Source of the DNA: Desulfobulbaceae bacterium
Lineage (GTDB): Bacteria > Desulfobacterota > Desulfobulbia > Desulfobulbales > Desulfocapsaceae
DNA length: 64,000 nucleotides
Direction of reading: 5' to 3'
Assembly (NCBI GenBank): GCA_024640625.1
Contig: JAHEER010000003.1
Coordinates: 1 to 64,000 of the forward strand
Shown: positions 26,284 through 34,848 of the stretch, one piece after another
Position numbering within the stretch: the stretch's first letter is position 1
Layout: every line of letters starts with the position of its first letter
The notes under the pieces: generated by a model
What the model saw: only the letters and a program-made list of their open reading frames with translations
What the model was told of the DNA's origin: nothing
The model's database searches: none
Position numbers and translations under genes: made by a program

Positions 26284-27234
26284 ATGACAAGCGACAAGAA
26301 AATGCGCATAGCCCTGCTGGCCGGCGGCAAATCCGGGGAGCGGGAAGTGTCCCTGAGTGGCGCGGCGGTTTTTGAGAAGGCGCTGGATCCTGATAAATTC
26401 ATCATCAGGCGCTACGACCCGGCCTCTGATCTTGCCGATCTGGCCCGGGACAGCAAAGAAATAGACTTCGCCTTCATTCTCCTGCACGGCCTGTTCGGGG
26501 AAGACGGGTCGGTTCAGGGAATGCTCGATCTGCTGGATATTCCCTACCAGGGGTCGGGGATCCTGGGCAGCGCCGTGGCCATGGATAAAAACCTGGCCAA
26601 AGTGCTGTACCGCATGGAGGGCATCCCGGTGGCCGACTGGCAGGTGGTGACCAGTACGGACGAGGCCCACTGCGAACAGATGGCCAGAGAGATGGGCCTG
26701 CCGCTGGTAATAAAACCGGTCCGCGACGGTTCAAGTCTCGGCCTGACCATTGCCCGCAGCGCTGAAGAGGTCAAGAATGGGGTTGCCCTGGCCCTTGAAA
26801 ACGACACCCGGGTGATGGTCGAGAAATATATAGAGGGCAGGGAGATCACCGTATCAGTGCTGGGCAATGAGGATCCGGAAGCGATGCCGGTGATCGAGAT
26901 TGTGCCTGGAGATGAGTATGAGTTTTTCGACTACAACGCCAAGTATCTGCCGGGCGCTTCAAAAGAAATCTGTCCGGCCGAGATCGACGATGAACTTACC
27001 AGGATTGCTCAGCAGTACGGGGTCAAGGCCCATAAAATACTCCAGCTGCACGGTTATTCCCGAAGCGACATGATCATCGATCGGGACAATACCATCTACA
27101 TACTCGAAACAAATACCATCCCGGGAATGACCCAGACCAGCCTGCTGCCCCAGTCGGCGGCAGCTCACGGCCTTGCCTATCCGCAACTCCTGGAGAGGTT
27201 GATCGAGCTGGGAATGGCGGCCAAAGGGAGATAG
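26284..27234 (+). CDS. ddl: D-alanine--D-alanine ligase
   Basis: ATP-grasp enzyme that makes the D-Ala-D-Ala dipeptide for peptidoglycan, 316 residues. The N-terminal domain has 'ALLAGGKSGEREVSLSGA' and the serine/glutamate pair of the active site; then 'FILLHGLFGEDGSVQGMLDL', 'YQGSGILGSAVAMDKNL', 'LVIKPVRDGSSLGL' (ATP loop), 'REITVSVLG', 'MPVIEIVP' and 'LETNTIPGMTQTSLLPQSA' follow. All are Ddl hallmarks. Start: ATG at 26284, preceded by AAGGTG. No mur or fts genes surround it, unlike in many genomes. Confidence 0.97.
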   Translation: MTSDKKMRIALLAGGKSGEREVSLSGAAVFEKALDPDKFIIRRYDPASDLADLARDSKEIDFAFILLHGLFGEDGSVQGMLDLLDIPYQGSGILGSAVAMDKNLAKVLYRMEGIPVADWQVVTSTDEAHCEQMAREMGLPLVIKPVRDGSSLGLTIARSAEEVKNGVALALENDTRVMVEKYIEGREITVSVLGNEDPEAMPVIEIVPGDEYEFFDYNAKYLPGASKEICPAEIDDELTRIAQQYGVKAHKILQLHGYSRSDMIIDRDNTIYILETNTIPGMTQTSLLPQSAAAHGLAYPQLLERLIELGMAAKGR

Positions 27235-27246
27235 AAGCGGCCTGTA

Positions 27247-28017
27247 TTAATCGACCAGGACACGCTCGGGGTGAGTAAACACGTTCAGGCGGTCCTGGCG
27301 GCCATAGCCACCCAGGGTCAGACCGGCGCGGGCGGCAATGGCCACCCCCAGTGAGGACGGGGCGGTTCTGGACAGAACGACGGGGATTCTCATCCGGGCG
27401 CATTTGAGCACCATATCCGAAGTCAGGCGGCCGGTGGTGTAGATGGCGCCGCCCGGATCGGCTTTGCCCAGGAGGATAGCGCCCATCACTTTGTCGACGG
27501 CGTTGTGTCGACCCACATCTTCATAATGGAGTTTCAGTTCCCCCTCGGACCAGAATCCACAACCATGCACGCAATGCGTGAGGGGACCAAGCGGAGAGAC
27601 CTGGTAGACCTGGGTGATGAAGGGTTTGAGTTCCTTGAAAGGAAGGGTGTAGGGAAGCGGTTCGGCAATCACCCCCTCGAGCATCTCCCGGGGAATCTTA
27701 CCTGTTCCGCCGCAGCCGGAGGTAATGATTACATCCTTGGGCTCGGTGTTATCCACATCGGCGTAGACCGATATTCTTCCCTCGGGACAGACCAGAACTT
27801 CCTTGACTTCCTCGGGGCGTTCGATGTAGCCCTGACCGAACAGGAAGCCGACGCCGAACTCTTCCAGACCCGTCGGCAATACCATCGAGGCACCAATTTC
27901 CACTTCATTGAGCATGATGGTGTAGGGGGTCTCCTGAGCCACACTTTCCTGCGCGCCGGTCTTTCCTTTTGGTGTGACTATGGTAGTGTCGTAAACGAGG
28001 GAGGTCGCGTCTGCCAT
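27247..28017 (-). CDS. fdhD: formate dehydrogenase accessory sulfurtransferase FdhD
   Basis: Delivers sulfur, via bound bis-MGD cofactor, to formate dehydrogenases; required for their activity. The 256-residue product has 'TPYTIMLNEVEIGASMV', 'GFLFGQGYIERPEEV', the cysteine loop 'TSGCGGTG', 'HCVHGCGFW', 'EDVGRHNAVDKVMG', 'YTTGRLTSDMVLK' and 'SRTAPSSLGVAIA'. The loop has one Cys where E. coli has a CxxC pair. The open frame extends to 28092, but the ATG at 28017 fits the family start. It is divergent from mobB, so molybdenum-cofactor insertion genes share one intergenic region. The target formate dehydrogenase is not in the window; in such bacteria it is often a selenoprotein. Confidence 0.95.
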   Translation of the reverse strand: MADATSLVYDTTIVTPKGKTGAQESVAQETPYTIMLNEVEIGASMVLPTGLEEFGVGFLFGQGYIERPEEVKEVLVCPEGRISVYADVDNTEPKDVIITSGCGGTGKIPREMLEGVIAEPLPYTLPFKELKPFITQVYQVSPLGPLTHCVHGCGFWSEGELKLHYEDVGRHNAVDKVMGAILLGKADPGGAIYTTGRLTSDMVLKCARMRIPVVLSRTAPSSLGVAIAARAGLTLGGYGRQDRLNVFTHPERVLVD

Positions 28018-28145
28018 GGTAGTAGATGGGTATGGGGGAACCGCGGATTCACAGGGATGATATCCGCACCATCCCTGATCCGGCGCACGCACAATCTATC
28101 AGGTTTAGATATTTCTTCCACTCAATTCTGTCAACCGGACAGAAA

Positions 28146-28185
28146 GCCGGCAGCCAGGCTGACTTCAGCCTATCGTGTTGCCGGC
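28146..28185 (+). promoter_or_regulatory. structured leader upstream of mobB
   Basis: GCCGGCA (28146-28152) pairs with TGCCGGC (28179-28185), and inside this AGGCTG (28156-28161) pairs with CAGCCT (28166-28171) around ACTT. The composite hairpin lies about 50 bases before the mobB ATG. A second short GCC-TTTG-GGC hairpin follows. It could be a regulatory RNA structure or a protein-binding inverted repeat in the fdhD/mobB divergent region. I do not recognise it as the known molybdenum-cofactor riboswitch. Confidence 0.4.
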
Positions 28186-28234
28186 AGGGATGTTGAATGA
28201 ACCGACAAAGCCTTTGGGCTGAAGGAATACCGAG

Positions 28235-28630
28235 ATGACGGCGATAATTTCATTCATAGGCTGGCATGAGAGCGGCAAAACCACGCTTGCCGCCGGCGTG
28301 GTGGCGCATCTGCACAGAAAGGGGCTGCGGGTCGCAGTGATAAAGCCCAGCGATAAAAGAGGCATCAGCTTCGACACGCCTGACACCGACACCTCTGTGC
28401 ATCGTCGGGCCGGCGCCGCTGAAGTAATGTTGGTGGCGCCCGACCTGGACATCAGCTTCGACTATGTCTTCAGGCTGAATGAAGCGGCCGAGATTGCCGA
28501 ATTCATCCAAAAGCGATTTATTGACAACGAAAAGAGAAGGCCGGATAAAACGGCCCTGCTGGTCAACGGCAGGAAGCTTGTCCTGAAAAGATTTATCCAG
28601 GATTCTCTGGCCGGAGTGGTGGCAGGCTAG
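28235..28630 (+). CDS. mobB: molybdopterin-guanine dinucleotide biosynthesis protein MobB (ends at TAG; frame continues to 28690)
   Basis: GTP-binding partner of MobA in making the guanine dinucleotide form of molybdenum cofactor. The P-loop is 'GWHESGKTT' (residues 9-17), then 'GLRVAVIKPSDKRG', 'DTDTSVHRRAGAAEVMLVAP' and 'DKTALLVNGRKL'. The ORF stops at a TAG after 131 codons, short for MobB. In frame beyond it come 19 more codons, 'VDSLKLSEEVEEIELRIKL', then TGA (28688-28690), which looks like the expected C-terminal strand. So the TAG is probably a recent nonsense change, an error, or a tolerated truncation. TAG is an ordinary stop elsewhere in this window. Divergent from fdhD. Confidence 0.88.
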   Translation: MTAIISFIGWHESGKTTLAAGVVAHLHRKGLRVAVIKPSDKRGISFDTPDTDTSVHRRAGAAEVMLVAPDLDISFDYVFRLNEAAEIAEFIQKRFIDNEKRRPDKTALLVNGRKLVLKRFIQDSLAGVVAG

Positions 28631-28746
28631 GTCGACAGCCTGAAGCTAAGCGAGGAAGTGGAAGAGATCGAACTGAGAATCAAGCTCTGAGCTGGCGCCC
28701 ATCGGTCTTTTCCGCCTGGGCCCAAGTGCGCTCTTCATCCTTTGGC

Positions 28747-30717
28747 TCAGCCCATGGGGTCGTCTTTAGAACCAGCCTTGCCCGCGGCGGCCGCAGCCGC
28801 TGCTTGCTCCTCTTCCTCAATGGTCCGCATGGCCGCCGCACCGGCGAGCTGCTTTTTCACTTCCGGATCTTGCTTCTCACCTTCACCCTCACCTAAGTCG
28901 GCAACATCGACAATGACCTTGCGGTGGGCGTAGTGGATGCCCTGCTCGCTGAGCGCCTCGGTGATGAGGCGGTAGGCTTCCCGGCGGATGACGAAATGGG
29001 TGCCCGGCTGGGCCGTGAACTTGACCCTGATGGTCATCACCGAATTGGCGATCTCCCTGACACCCTGGGACTTGACTGGACGAATGAAGTCCTTGCCATA
29101 CTCTTCATTCTCCAGCATTTTCTGACCGACCTTTTTGATTACCTTGCGGATTTTGTCGATCGGCGCGTCGTAGGGGAAATCGAGGTTGAACTTGACCACG
29201 ATGCCGCCCCGCATGAAGTTGGTGATGGCTCCAAGTTCGCTGTGCGGAATGATCTGCAGCATGCCCCGGTGATGTCTGAGCATGACGTTGCGCAGGGTGA
29301 TGGTCTCGACCGTACCCGACACGGTTCCGGCGTTCAGATATTCGCCGACCCTGAAGGCGTCGTCGAGCAGATAGAAGAATCCGGAAAAGACATCGGCCAC
29401 CAGTTTCTGGGCTCCAAAGCCGATGGCCAGGCCGATCACACCGGCACCGGCCAGCAGGGGGCCGATATCGACCCCGAGAGAGGAGAGCAGGATCATGGTC
29501 ACCATGACCAGCAACACCGAACCGACGAACTTCCTGAGCATAGGCAGCAGCGTGTAGGCCCTGCCGCGGGTGGCCGCACCGCCCCATTCATCTTCAGCTT
29601 CCTCACCGTCTTCTTCCCCCTCGGGGATTGATTCCTGGATCTTCCGCTCAATCCAGGAATTGATGAATTGCCAGAAAACCAGGGCCACGGTCAGGATAAT
29701 GATTGAATCGAGCATGAAGGCGGCCAGCTCGGAGAAAAACGGAATCCTGATTTCCCACAGGTTGGCGACCCAGACGACAAAGGCACCGATGACGACGATG
29801 CGGGCAAAACTATTGACCTTCAGAAAAAAAGCCCGGCCTTTCTCGCGCTGCTCCAGCGTTTCTTCGCTGGGTTCGACCTGATCGTCATAATCATGCTGGT
29901 GGAGGCGTAGCGTGCTCATGGCGTATCCGACCACCCATTGGATCAGCTGGTCGGCCACCATCCAGATGGGTACCACGAAAAAGCTCAGCAAGAAGGCGCC
30001 GCCTCCCTTTCCTTGAATCTCAGGGTCAGCCAGGCCGCTCAGCGTAAGGAACCAGAGAATCGCCAGGTAGAGGAGGGCCAGAATGTGCCAAATCTTGGCA
30101 AACTGTGTTCTGCCCCAGGACGGGCTTTGGTCATCCATGGCCCCAGCAATGAGATGGTCCTGTACCTGTTTTCGATATTTCAGCACCCCGGCTCCGGTTA
30201 CGACGAGCAGCAGGGTGGCGATTAGCAGCTGCAGCAATCTGACGGTTTCCAGCTCCGCCCCGAGGCGCCTGGCGACGACAGCCAGCATCAGGGCGGCAAT
30301 GATATAGCCACTGGCCCAGACCAGGAGACGGTGGCTGGTGAAGGCGCTTCTGTCCCCCATCGGAATCACCCGAAAATCTCCGCTGGCAGGAGAAAACACA
30401 AGCTTGGAGATGATCTGGATAACGCGGATACAGGTGACGGCGATAATAACTGCCATGAACACCAGCTCTACCCAGGGTGAGTCAACCCAGAAAAACAGGG
30501 TGAAGGCAAAATAAGCGCCGGCAAAAAAGAAAATCAGGCCAATGAAATCGGGCAGCACCTGGGCGATGGAACCACTGAATTTTTCCCAGTTGCCGCGGTT
30601 GCCAATCCCCAGGGGAGGCATTTTGATAAAATATTTGGCCAGGAAAATTCTGCGAAACAAGACCTCGACGAGATAGCCTGCGCCGATAAAGAAGAGGATC
30701 CAGAAGCTATTGGCCAC
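28747..30717 (-). CDS. MscS-family mechanosensitive channel, membrane and C-terminal part
   Basis: Large inner-membrane channel of the MscS superfamily, 656 residues from a GTG. About ten hydrophobic segments precede the pore helix and beta domain: 'GVIGLAIGFGAQKLVADVFS', 'FRVGEYLNAGTVSGTVETI', 'LRNVMLRHHRGMLQIIPHSE', and an Ala/Glu-rich tail. It acts in release of solutes on osmotic downshock. The frame continues upstream without interruption to an in-frame TGA at 30742-30744, eight codons before the GTG, beyond which lies a secreted N-terminal domain typical of this channel subfamily. The two parts are thus probably one gene interrupted by a TGA. The 'GGGG' before the GTG could allow reinitiation. 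Confidence 0.9.
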   Translation of the reverse strand: MANSFWILFFIGAGYLVEVLFRRIFLAKYFIKMPPLGIGNRGNWEKFSGSIAQVLPDFIGLIFFFAGAYFAFTLFFWVDSPWVELVFMAVIIAVTCIRVIQIISKLVFSPASGDFRVIPMGDRSAFTSHRLLVWASGYIIAALMLAVVARRLGAELETVRLLQLLIATLLLVVTGAGVLKYRKQVQDHLIAGAMDDQSPSWGRTQFAKIWHILALLYLAILWFLTLSGLADPEIQGKGGGAFLLSFFVVPIWMVADQLIQWVVGYAMSTLRLHQHDYDDQVEPSEETLEQREKGRAFFLKVNSFARIVVIGAFVVWVANLWEIRIPFFSELAAFMLDSIIILTVALVFWQFINSWIERKIQESIPEGEEDGEEAEDEWGGAATRGRAYTLLPMLRKFVGSVLLVMVTMILLSSLGVDIGPLLAGAGVIGLAIGFGAQKLVADVFSGFFYLLDDAFRVGEYLNAGTVSGTVETITLRNVMLRHHRGMLQIIPHSELGAITNFMRGGIVVKFNLDFPYDAPIDKIRKVIKKVGQKMLENEEYGKDFIRPVKSQGVREIANSVMTIRVKFTAQPGTHFVIRREAYRLITEALSEQGIHYAHRKVIVDVADLGEGEGEKQDPEVKKQLAGAAAMRTIEEEEQAAAAAAAGKAGSKDDPMG

Positions 30718-30741
30718 CGCGCCCCGCGATGTTCCGAACGG

Positions 30742-31116
30742 TCAGAGCTTGACGAAGACCCGATAGAGATCGGGGCCCATGGTGTCCAGGGCGCCAAACA
30801 GGTTTCTGATTTCATCGGTATTGTCGTCGTGCCCCCTGGTCATAATGTTCAGCAGCCGGGCCAGGAAGAAGGCGGGTCCCTTCATTTGCTGGGTGCCTTC
30901 TTCTTCAGCCTCGATATCCTTTTTCAGCTCATCGATAAGCAGCTGGCGGACCTGTTCATCGCTGAGTTCGGCCAGCTTCTTGTCGACTTGGGCTGCCGAC
31001 TCCTCTTCGGCGGCCGCCGCAGTTGAGCAGACCAGTCCTCCGAAAGAAATCAGAAGTCCTGTGCTTAAAATTGCCAGGAAGAAAAGCCTGGGCAGCGATT
31101 GTCTCAGTTCTCTCAT
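30742..31116 (-). CDS. N-terminal periplasmic domain of the MscS-family channel, separated by in-frame TGA
   Basis: 124 codons to a TGA. The N-terminus is a signal peptide ('LFFLAILSTGLLISFGGLV', Ala-rich end), then a charged helical segment 'KKLAELSDEQVRQLLIDELK' and 'FFLARLLNIMTRG', as in the periplasmic head of long MscS-like channels of proteobacteria. It ends 'DLYRVFVKL'-TGA, and the same frame continues into the channel gene. A hairpin with GGG loop follows the TGA (30716-30730). Interpretations are selenocysteine recoding, nonsense mutation, error, or two coupled polypeptides. The ATG at 31116 is chosen because it begins the signal peptide; the frame is open into the end of serS. Confidence 0.7.
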   Translation of the reverse strand: MRELRQSLPRLFFLAILSTGLLISFGGLVCSTAAAAEEESAAQVDKKLAELSDEQVRQLLIDELKKDIEAEEEGTQQMKGPAFFLARLLNIMTRGHDDNTDEIRNLFGALDTMGPDLYRVFVKL

Positions 31117-31150
31117 GGTTCCCTCCGCACTGGCCAGGGGGCTGACCTGC

Positions 31151-32425
31151 TCACTCAATACGGCTTTCCAGATACGGTTCAAGCACTTCCGGCACCCCGA
31201 TAGATCCGTCATCCCTCTGATAGTTCTCGATAATGGCCAGCAGCGTCCGGCCGACTGCCAGTCCGGAGCCGTTGAGGGTATGGACCAGCCGGCTTTTCTG
31301 TTCCCCGGTCGGCCGGTATCTTATCGATCCGCGCCGGGCCTGAAAGTCCAGGAAGTTGGAACAGGAAGATATTTCCCGGTAGGCCTGCTGGCCCGGCAGC
31401 CAGACCTCGATATCGTAGGTCTTGGTGGCGGAAAAGCCCAGGTCGCCTGAGCAGAGTGTCACCACCCGGTAGTGAAGGCCGAGCAGCTGCAGTATCTTTT
31501 CGGCGTCTGCCAGCAGGGACTCGAGCTCGTCAAAGGAGGTCTCGGGGGTGGTGAATTTCACCAGTTCCACCTTGTTGAACTGGTGCTGACGGATGAGCCC
31601 GCGGGTGTCCCGGCCGTACGAACCGGCCTCGGAGCGAAAACAGGGGGTGAAGGCTGTGTACTTGATCGGCAGTTCCTGCTGGTCGATGGTTTCTTCCCGG
31701 TGAATATTGGTAACCGGCACCTCGGCGGTGGGTATGAGGTAAAGATCCCAGTCTTTGATCTTGAACAGGTCTTCCTCGAATTTGGGAAGCTGCCCGGTGG
31801 CCGTCATGGTCGGGGTATTGACCAGAAAAGGCGGCAGGATTTCCTGGTAGCCGTGCTGGGTGGTCTGCACGTCAAGCATGAAATTTATCAGGGCCCGCTC
31901 GAGCCTGGCCCCGAAGCCGGACAATAGGGCGAACCTGGCCCCGGAAATCTTGGCCGCCCGTTCAAAATCAAGAAAACCCTCCGCAACGCCAATTTCCCAG
32001 TGGGGTTTGGGGGTGAAGGAAAAGTCTGGTTTCTCTCCCCAGCGTTTTATTTCGACGTTGTCCTCGTCGTCGTTTCCCTCGGGCACAGAGTCATCGCAGA
32101 GGTTAGGCACGGACATGACGATGTCGTCGAGTTCGTGGTGGACACCAGCCAATTCCTCGTCCAGTTCTTTGATCCTGTGGCCGACCTGTTTCATCTCCTC
32201 GATAAGCGGCGCCGCCCCCGCTTCGTCCTTATTTTTTTTGAACACGGCTATTTCCCTGGAGACAATGTTGCGCCTGTTCTTCAACGATTCAACTTCACCC
32301 AGAATGGCCAGCCGTCGTTGGTCCACTTCCATGAAGCGGTCGAGCAGGTCGGTATCCATGCCCCGTTTGGCTGTTTTGGTTTTCACCAGTTCAATATTTT
32401 CGCGTATGAATCGTAATTCCAGCAT
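31151..32425 (-). CDS. serS: serine--tRNA ligase
   Basis: Class II aminoacyl-tRNA synthetase, 424 residues; it charges tRNA-Ser and also the selenocysteine tRNA. The N-terminal coiled-coil arm ('[20 protein letters not shown]') is followed by motif 1, motif 2 '[20 protein letters not shown]' and motif 3 '[19 protein letters not shown]', with the Ser-specific '[15 protein letters not shown]'. The frame opens at 32482, but the ATG at 32425 (with GGAAAC before it) gives the standard '[14 protein letters not shown]'. It lies 34 bases upstream of the channel gene on the same strand. Confidence 0.97.
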   Translation of the reverse strand: MLELRFIRENIELVKTKTAKRGMDTDLLDRFMEVDQRRLAILGEVESLKNRRNIVSREIAVFKKNKDEAGAAPLIEEMKQVGHRIKELDEELAGVHHELDDIVMSVPNLCDDSVPEGNDDEDNVEIKRWGEKPDFSFTPKPHWEIGVAEGFLDFERAAKISGARFALLSGFGARLERALINFMLDVQTTQHGYQEILPPFLVNTPTMTATGQLPKFEEDLFKIKDWDLYLIPTAEVPVTNIHREETIDQQELPIKYTAFTPCFRSEAGSYGRDTRGLIRQHQFNKVELVKFTTPETSFDELESLLADAEKILQLLGLHYRVVTLCSGDLGFSATKTYDIEVWLPGQQAYREISSCSNFLDFQARRGSIRYRPTGEQKSRLVHTLNGSGLAVGRTLLAIIENYQRDDGSIGVPEVLEPYLESRIE

Positions 32426-32615
32426 GGTTTCCTGTGTGTTGAAATTTGCCTGGTATGTAGCCTGAATCTCACTGTTTATCATGGCTATCGGGGGAACGCA
32501 ACATCTATCAAATTGCTTTTCGCCGGTGCATCTGATATTTTCTCGGGACCTGCCGTCAGTGGGTGGGTGGTCAAAAGAGGTTGCGAAATACTAAGAAACT
32601 CTGATCTGGTAGGCG

Positions 32616-33314
32616 ATGATCGAATCCAGACCGGGCCTGGTCGTTTTCATCAATGAAATGAGGCGCTCCATTAGGGCCCTGTTCATAGCCATCGTGGTGG
32701 TCACCGGCGTGGTCTTTTTTCTGACCCCGCAGCTCCTCGAACTGGTGCAGGCTCACCTGGCCGAAAAACTTTACTTTTTTTCCGTTGCCGGCCCCTTCCT
32801 GGCCCATGTCAAGCTGGCCCTCTTCGGTGCCCTGTATGGGCTCATGCCCTGGATAGTGACCGTCATCCTGCGGGCGGTGGGTAAACCGTTTCAGGTCACC
32901 AGGCGGCAGCTGGTGCTGTTCAGTCTCTTCACCTGCCTGCTCTTTTATTTCGGGACCATATTCTGCTATTTCGTGACCTTGCCGTTCGGCATCAACTTTC
33001 TGCTCGGGTTCGGCTCGGAGGAACTCAAACCGGTTATCTCGGTGGGTCGGTTCGTAAATTTCGTCACCGTCTTCATTCTCGCCTTCGGCATCATCTTCCA
33101 ACTGCCGATCCTGATGGTCTTCGCCGCCAAGATCGGGGTGGTGACCCGCAGCTTCTTCGCCAGACACCGCAAGTACGCACTGCTGCTGATCGCCATCGTG
33201 GCCGCACTCCTGACCCCCACACCCGACGTCGTCAACATGCTGCTGATGGGGGGACCGCTTTATATTCTTTACGAGGCGGGAATCGTGATTCTGTGGATTA
33301 TGCGTATTCCTTGA
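32616..33314 (+). CDS. tatC: Sec-independent translocase TatC-family protein
   Basis: Core subunit of the twin-arginine translocase that binds Tat signal peptides in the inner membrane. The 232-residue protein has six hydrophobic segments and the family landmarks 'LALFGALYGLMPWIV', 'FGTIFCYFVTLPFGINFLL', 'ISVGRFVNFVTVFILAFGI', 'FQLPILMVFAAKIGVV', 'KYALLLIAIVAALLTPTPD' and 'LYILYEAGI'. The first cytoplasmic stretch differs from E. coli TatC, but the length is normal. TatA/TatB are not adjacent. Tat export suits an organism with periplasmic molybdoenzymes. Confidence 0.92.
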   Translation: MIESRPGLVVFINEMRRSIRALFIAIVVVTGVVFFLTPQLLELVQAHLAEKLYFFSVAGPFLAHVKLALFGALYGLMPWIVTVILRAVGKPFQVTRRQLVLFSLFTCLLFYFGTIFCYFVTLPFGINFLLGFGSEELKPVISVGRFVNFVTVFILAFGIIFQLPILMVFAAKIGVVTRSFFARHRKYALLLIAIVAALLTPTPDVVNMLLMGGPLYILYEAGIVILWIMRIP

Positions 33315-33323
33315 GAGGGGGAT

Positions 33324-33737
33324 TCAGCCCATTTCTTTGAGCTCAAAGCCGTGTCTTCGCAGCAGTGCCGCGGTAACACCGTTTTTCCTGACCCCGCAGG
33401 AAGGACTGCGGGCCTTGAGAAAAACCTCTTTGACCTGCTGCCGGCTGGCAATATCGAGCACCATTTCAGCCCCGCGCACGAACGCTTCGGTCACATCACG
33501 GCCGTCGTCGCAGAATACCCGGGCCCGGCCGTCCAGCACATCGTCACCGTCACCGCCGATGATGTCGGCCGGGGGACGCGGCGTGGGCAAGCCGCCGAGC
33601 TGCTCAGGGCAGACCGGCACCCAGGTGCAGCCCTCGAGTGCTGTTCTGCAGTCGGGGCGGTCTACTATTCGCTTATCGTATCTGGTTTGCAGGCCGGCCA
33701 GACAGGCGCTGACCAGGACCACTTTTTTTTCAGCCAT
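33324..33737 (-). CDS. DUF523 family protein
   Basis: A 137-residue member of DUF523. Seen are 'VLVSACLAGLQTRYDKR', 'WVPVCPEQLGGLPTPRPPAD', 'AFVRGAEMVLDIASR' and 'FLKARSPSCGV', with conserved cysteines that could bind a metal or Fe-S group. DUF523 proteins have been tied to thiouracil desulfidase-like chemistry in some cases; nothing here proves that. It converges on tatC with nine bases between the stops. A second DUF523 domain, fused to DUF1722, is encoded at 43320-44276. Confidence 0.9.
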   Translation of the reverse strand: MAEKKVVLVSACLAGLQTRYDKRIVDRPDCRTALEGCTWVPVCPEQLGGLPTPRPPADIIGGDGDDVLDGRARVFCDDGRDVTEAFVRGAEMVLDIASRQQVKEVFLKARSPSCGVRKNGVTAALLRRHGFELKEMG

Positions 33738-33826
33738 GGGTACAATGTGTCCGGTGGAGCCCAGGTGGGCGTGCTTCTGCCCACATCCCGCTGCACTCTA
33801 TTCTCCTGTTGCAAAAAGCTGGTGAA

Positions 33827-34774
33827 TTAGAACCTTATGCCGAAGGTGAGCCCCAGAAAGGGTGCCGGATCATAATTTTCGCTGGCGATTCGATTTCCTT
33901 TCTCATCTTCCTGGCGTAATTCGCCTCCGAGCTCGACACCGCCGATCAGGCTGACTGAACTTTTCGGACTGAATCGATGGGTAACGCTGGCAAACAGGGG
34001 AAAGGAAGAATCTTCCCCAATGCCGTCGGGGTTGCCAGCGCTGCTGTCGAGACGGAAGCGCAGCTTCTCATAGCGGCCACCGATGGCCGCGCTCCATTTA
34101 TCATTGGCACGGTAATTGAGCGTCAGGCCGGGCCCCAGGGTGGCGGCCTGGCCGCGTCCCGTTTCCAGACTGAGCTTGTCGGTTATCTTCCAGTTGATGA
34201 TCAGAATGGGGATGACCGTCGCGCTTTCCTCGAGCTGTGAGATGACACCGATACCGGGACCGATGGTGAGCCGCTCCCCAAAACGATAGGCAAAGCCGCC
34301 AAGGACGCCTCCCGTCAGGGTATCACTGAAACTGGCCCCGCTCTCACCGGTGGACCTCACTGACGGTATAACGAAGGTGGACCACTCGTTGTTGATACCG
34401 TAGCGGATCGGGATACCCAAAGAGAAAGTATGGATGTCCTCCCAGGGTTCATTGGCAAAGGCTCCCGGCTCTTTTCCTTGGGCAAAGGAATAGCCGTCGT
34501 AGGTGTACCCCAGAGCCAGCGAAACGCTGTTCTGCCGGTTCCACCGATACCCCGTCCCCGCCTCCAGGTTCAATCTGGTTACCGTGAAGCTGGCGTCGTC
34601 TTCGATATCGGCGTCGAACTGGTAGACGGCGCCGCCGCGGGTGAACTGAGACCAGCCCCCCGGACCTTGACCAGGCGGCGGCGAGTCCGGCTTATCCTGG
34701 GCAGCTGCCGTGAGCGGCAGTAAGCAGGTAAGCAGGAGGGTGACAGTGGCGAGCAAAGGTGATGTTCTTCTCAT
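33827..34774 (-). CDS. outer-membrane beta-barrel protein, DUF6268-like
   Basis: A 315-residue exported protein with a signal peptide ('LLATVTLLLTCLLPLTAAAQ'), a Pro/Gly-rich segment, then about 12 alternating strands and a C-terminal 'GLTFGIRF' ending in Phe, as outer-membrane proteins do. The strand pattern ('LALGYTYDGYSF', 'GPGLTLNYRANDKWSAAIGG', 'GIGEDSSFPLFASVTHRF') resembles the DUF6268 family. No function is known. It is about 90 bases upstream of DUF523 on the same strand. Confidence 0.8.
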   Translation of the reverse strand: MRRTSPLLATVTLLLTCLLPLTAAAQDKPDSPPPGQGPGGWSQFTRGGAVYQFDADIEDDASFTVTRLNLEAGTGYRWNRQNSVSLALGYTYDGYSFAQGKEPGAFANEPWEDIHTFSLGIPIRYGINNEWSTFVIPSVRSTGESGASFSDTLTGGVLGGFAYRFGERLTIGPGIGVISQLEESATVIPILIINWKITDKLSLETGRGQAATLGPGLTLNYRANDKWSAAIGGRYEKLRFRLDSSAGNPDGIGEDSSFPLFASVTHRFSPKSSVSLIGGVELGGELRQEDEKGNRIASENYDPAPFLGLTFGIRF

Positions 34775-34848
34775 GGAATATCCTGTGCGATAATGGTGAA
34801 TGATCCCAGCCGGCAGTGGAACAATGACATTCTTGTCTCAGTTGGAAA

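Noticed and set aside
28628-28630. Pyrrolysine at the mobB TAG
   Set aside because: TAG ends several ordinary genes in the window (for example at 8261, 27232 and 50987), and the site has no methyltransferase context; nonsense change or error is simpler.
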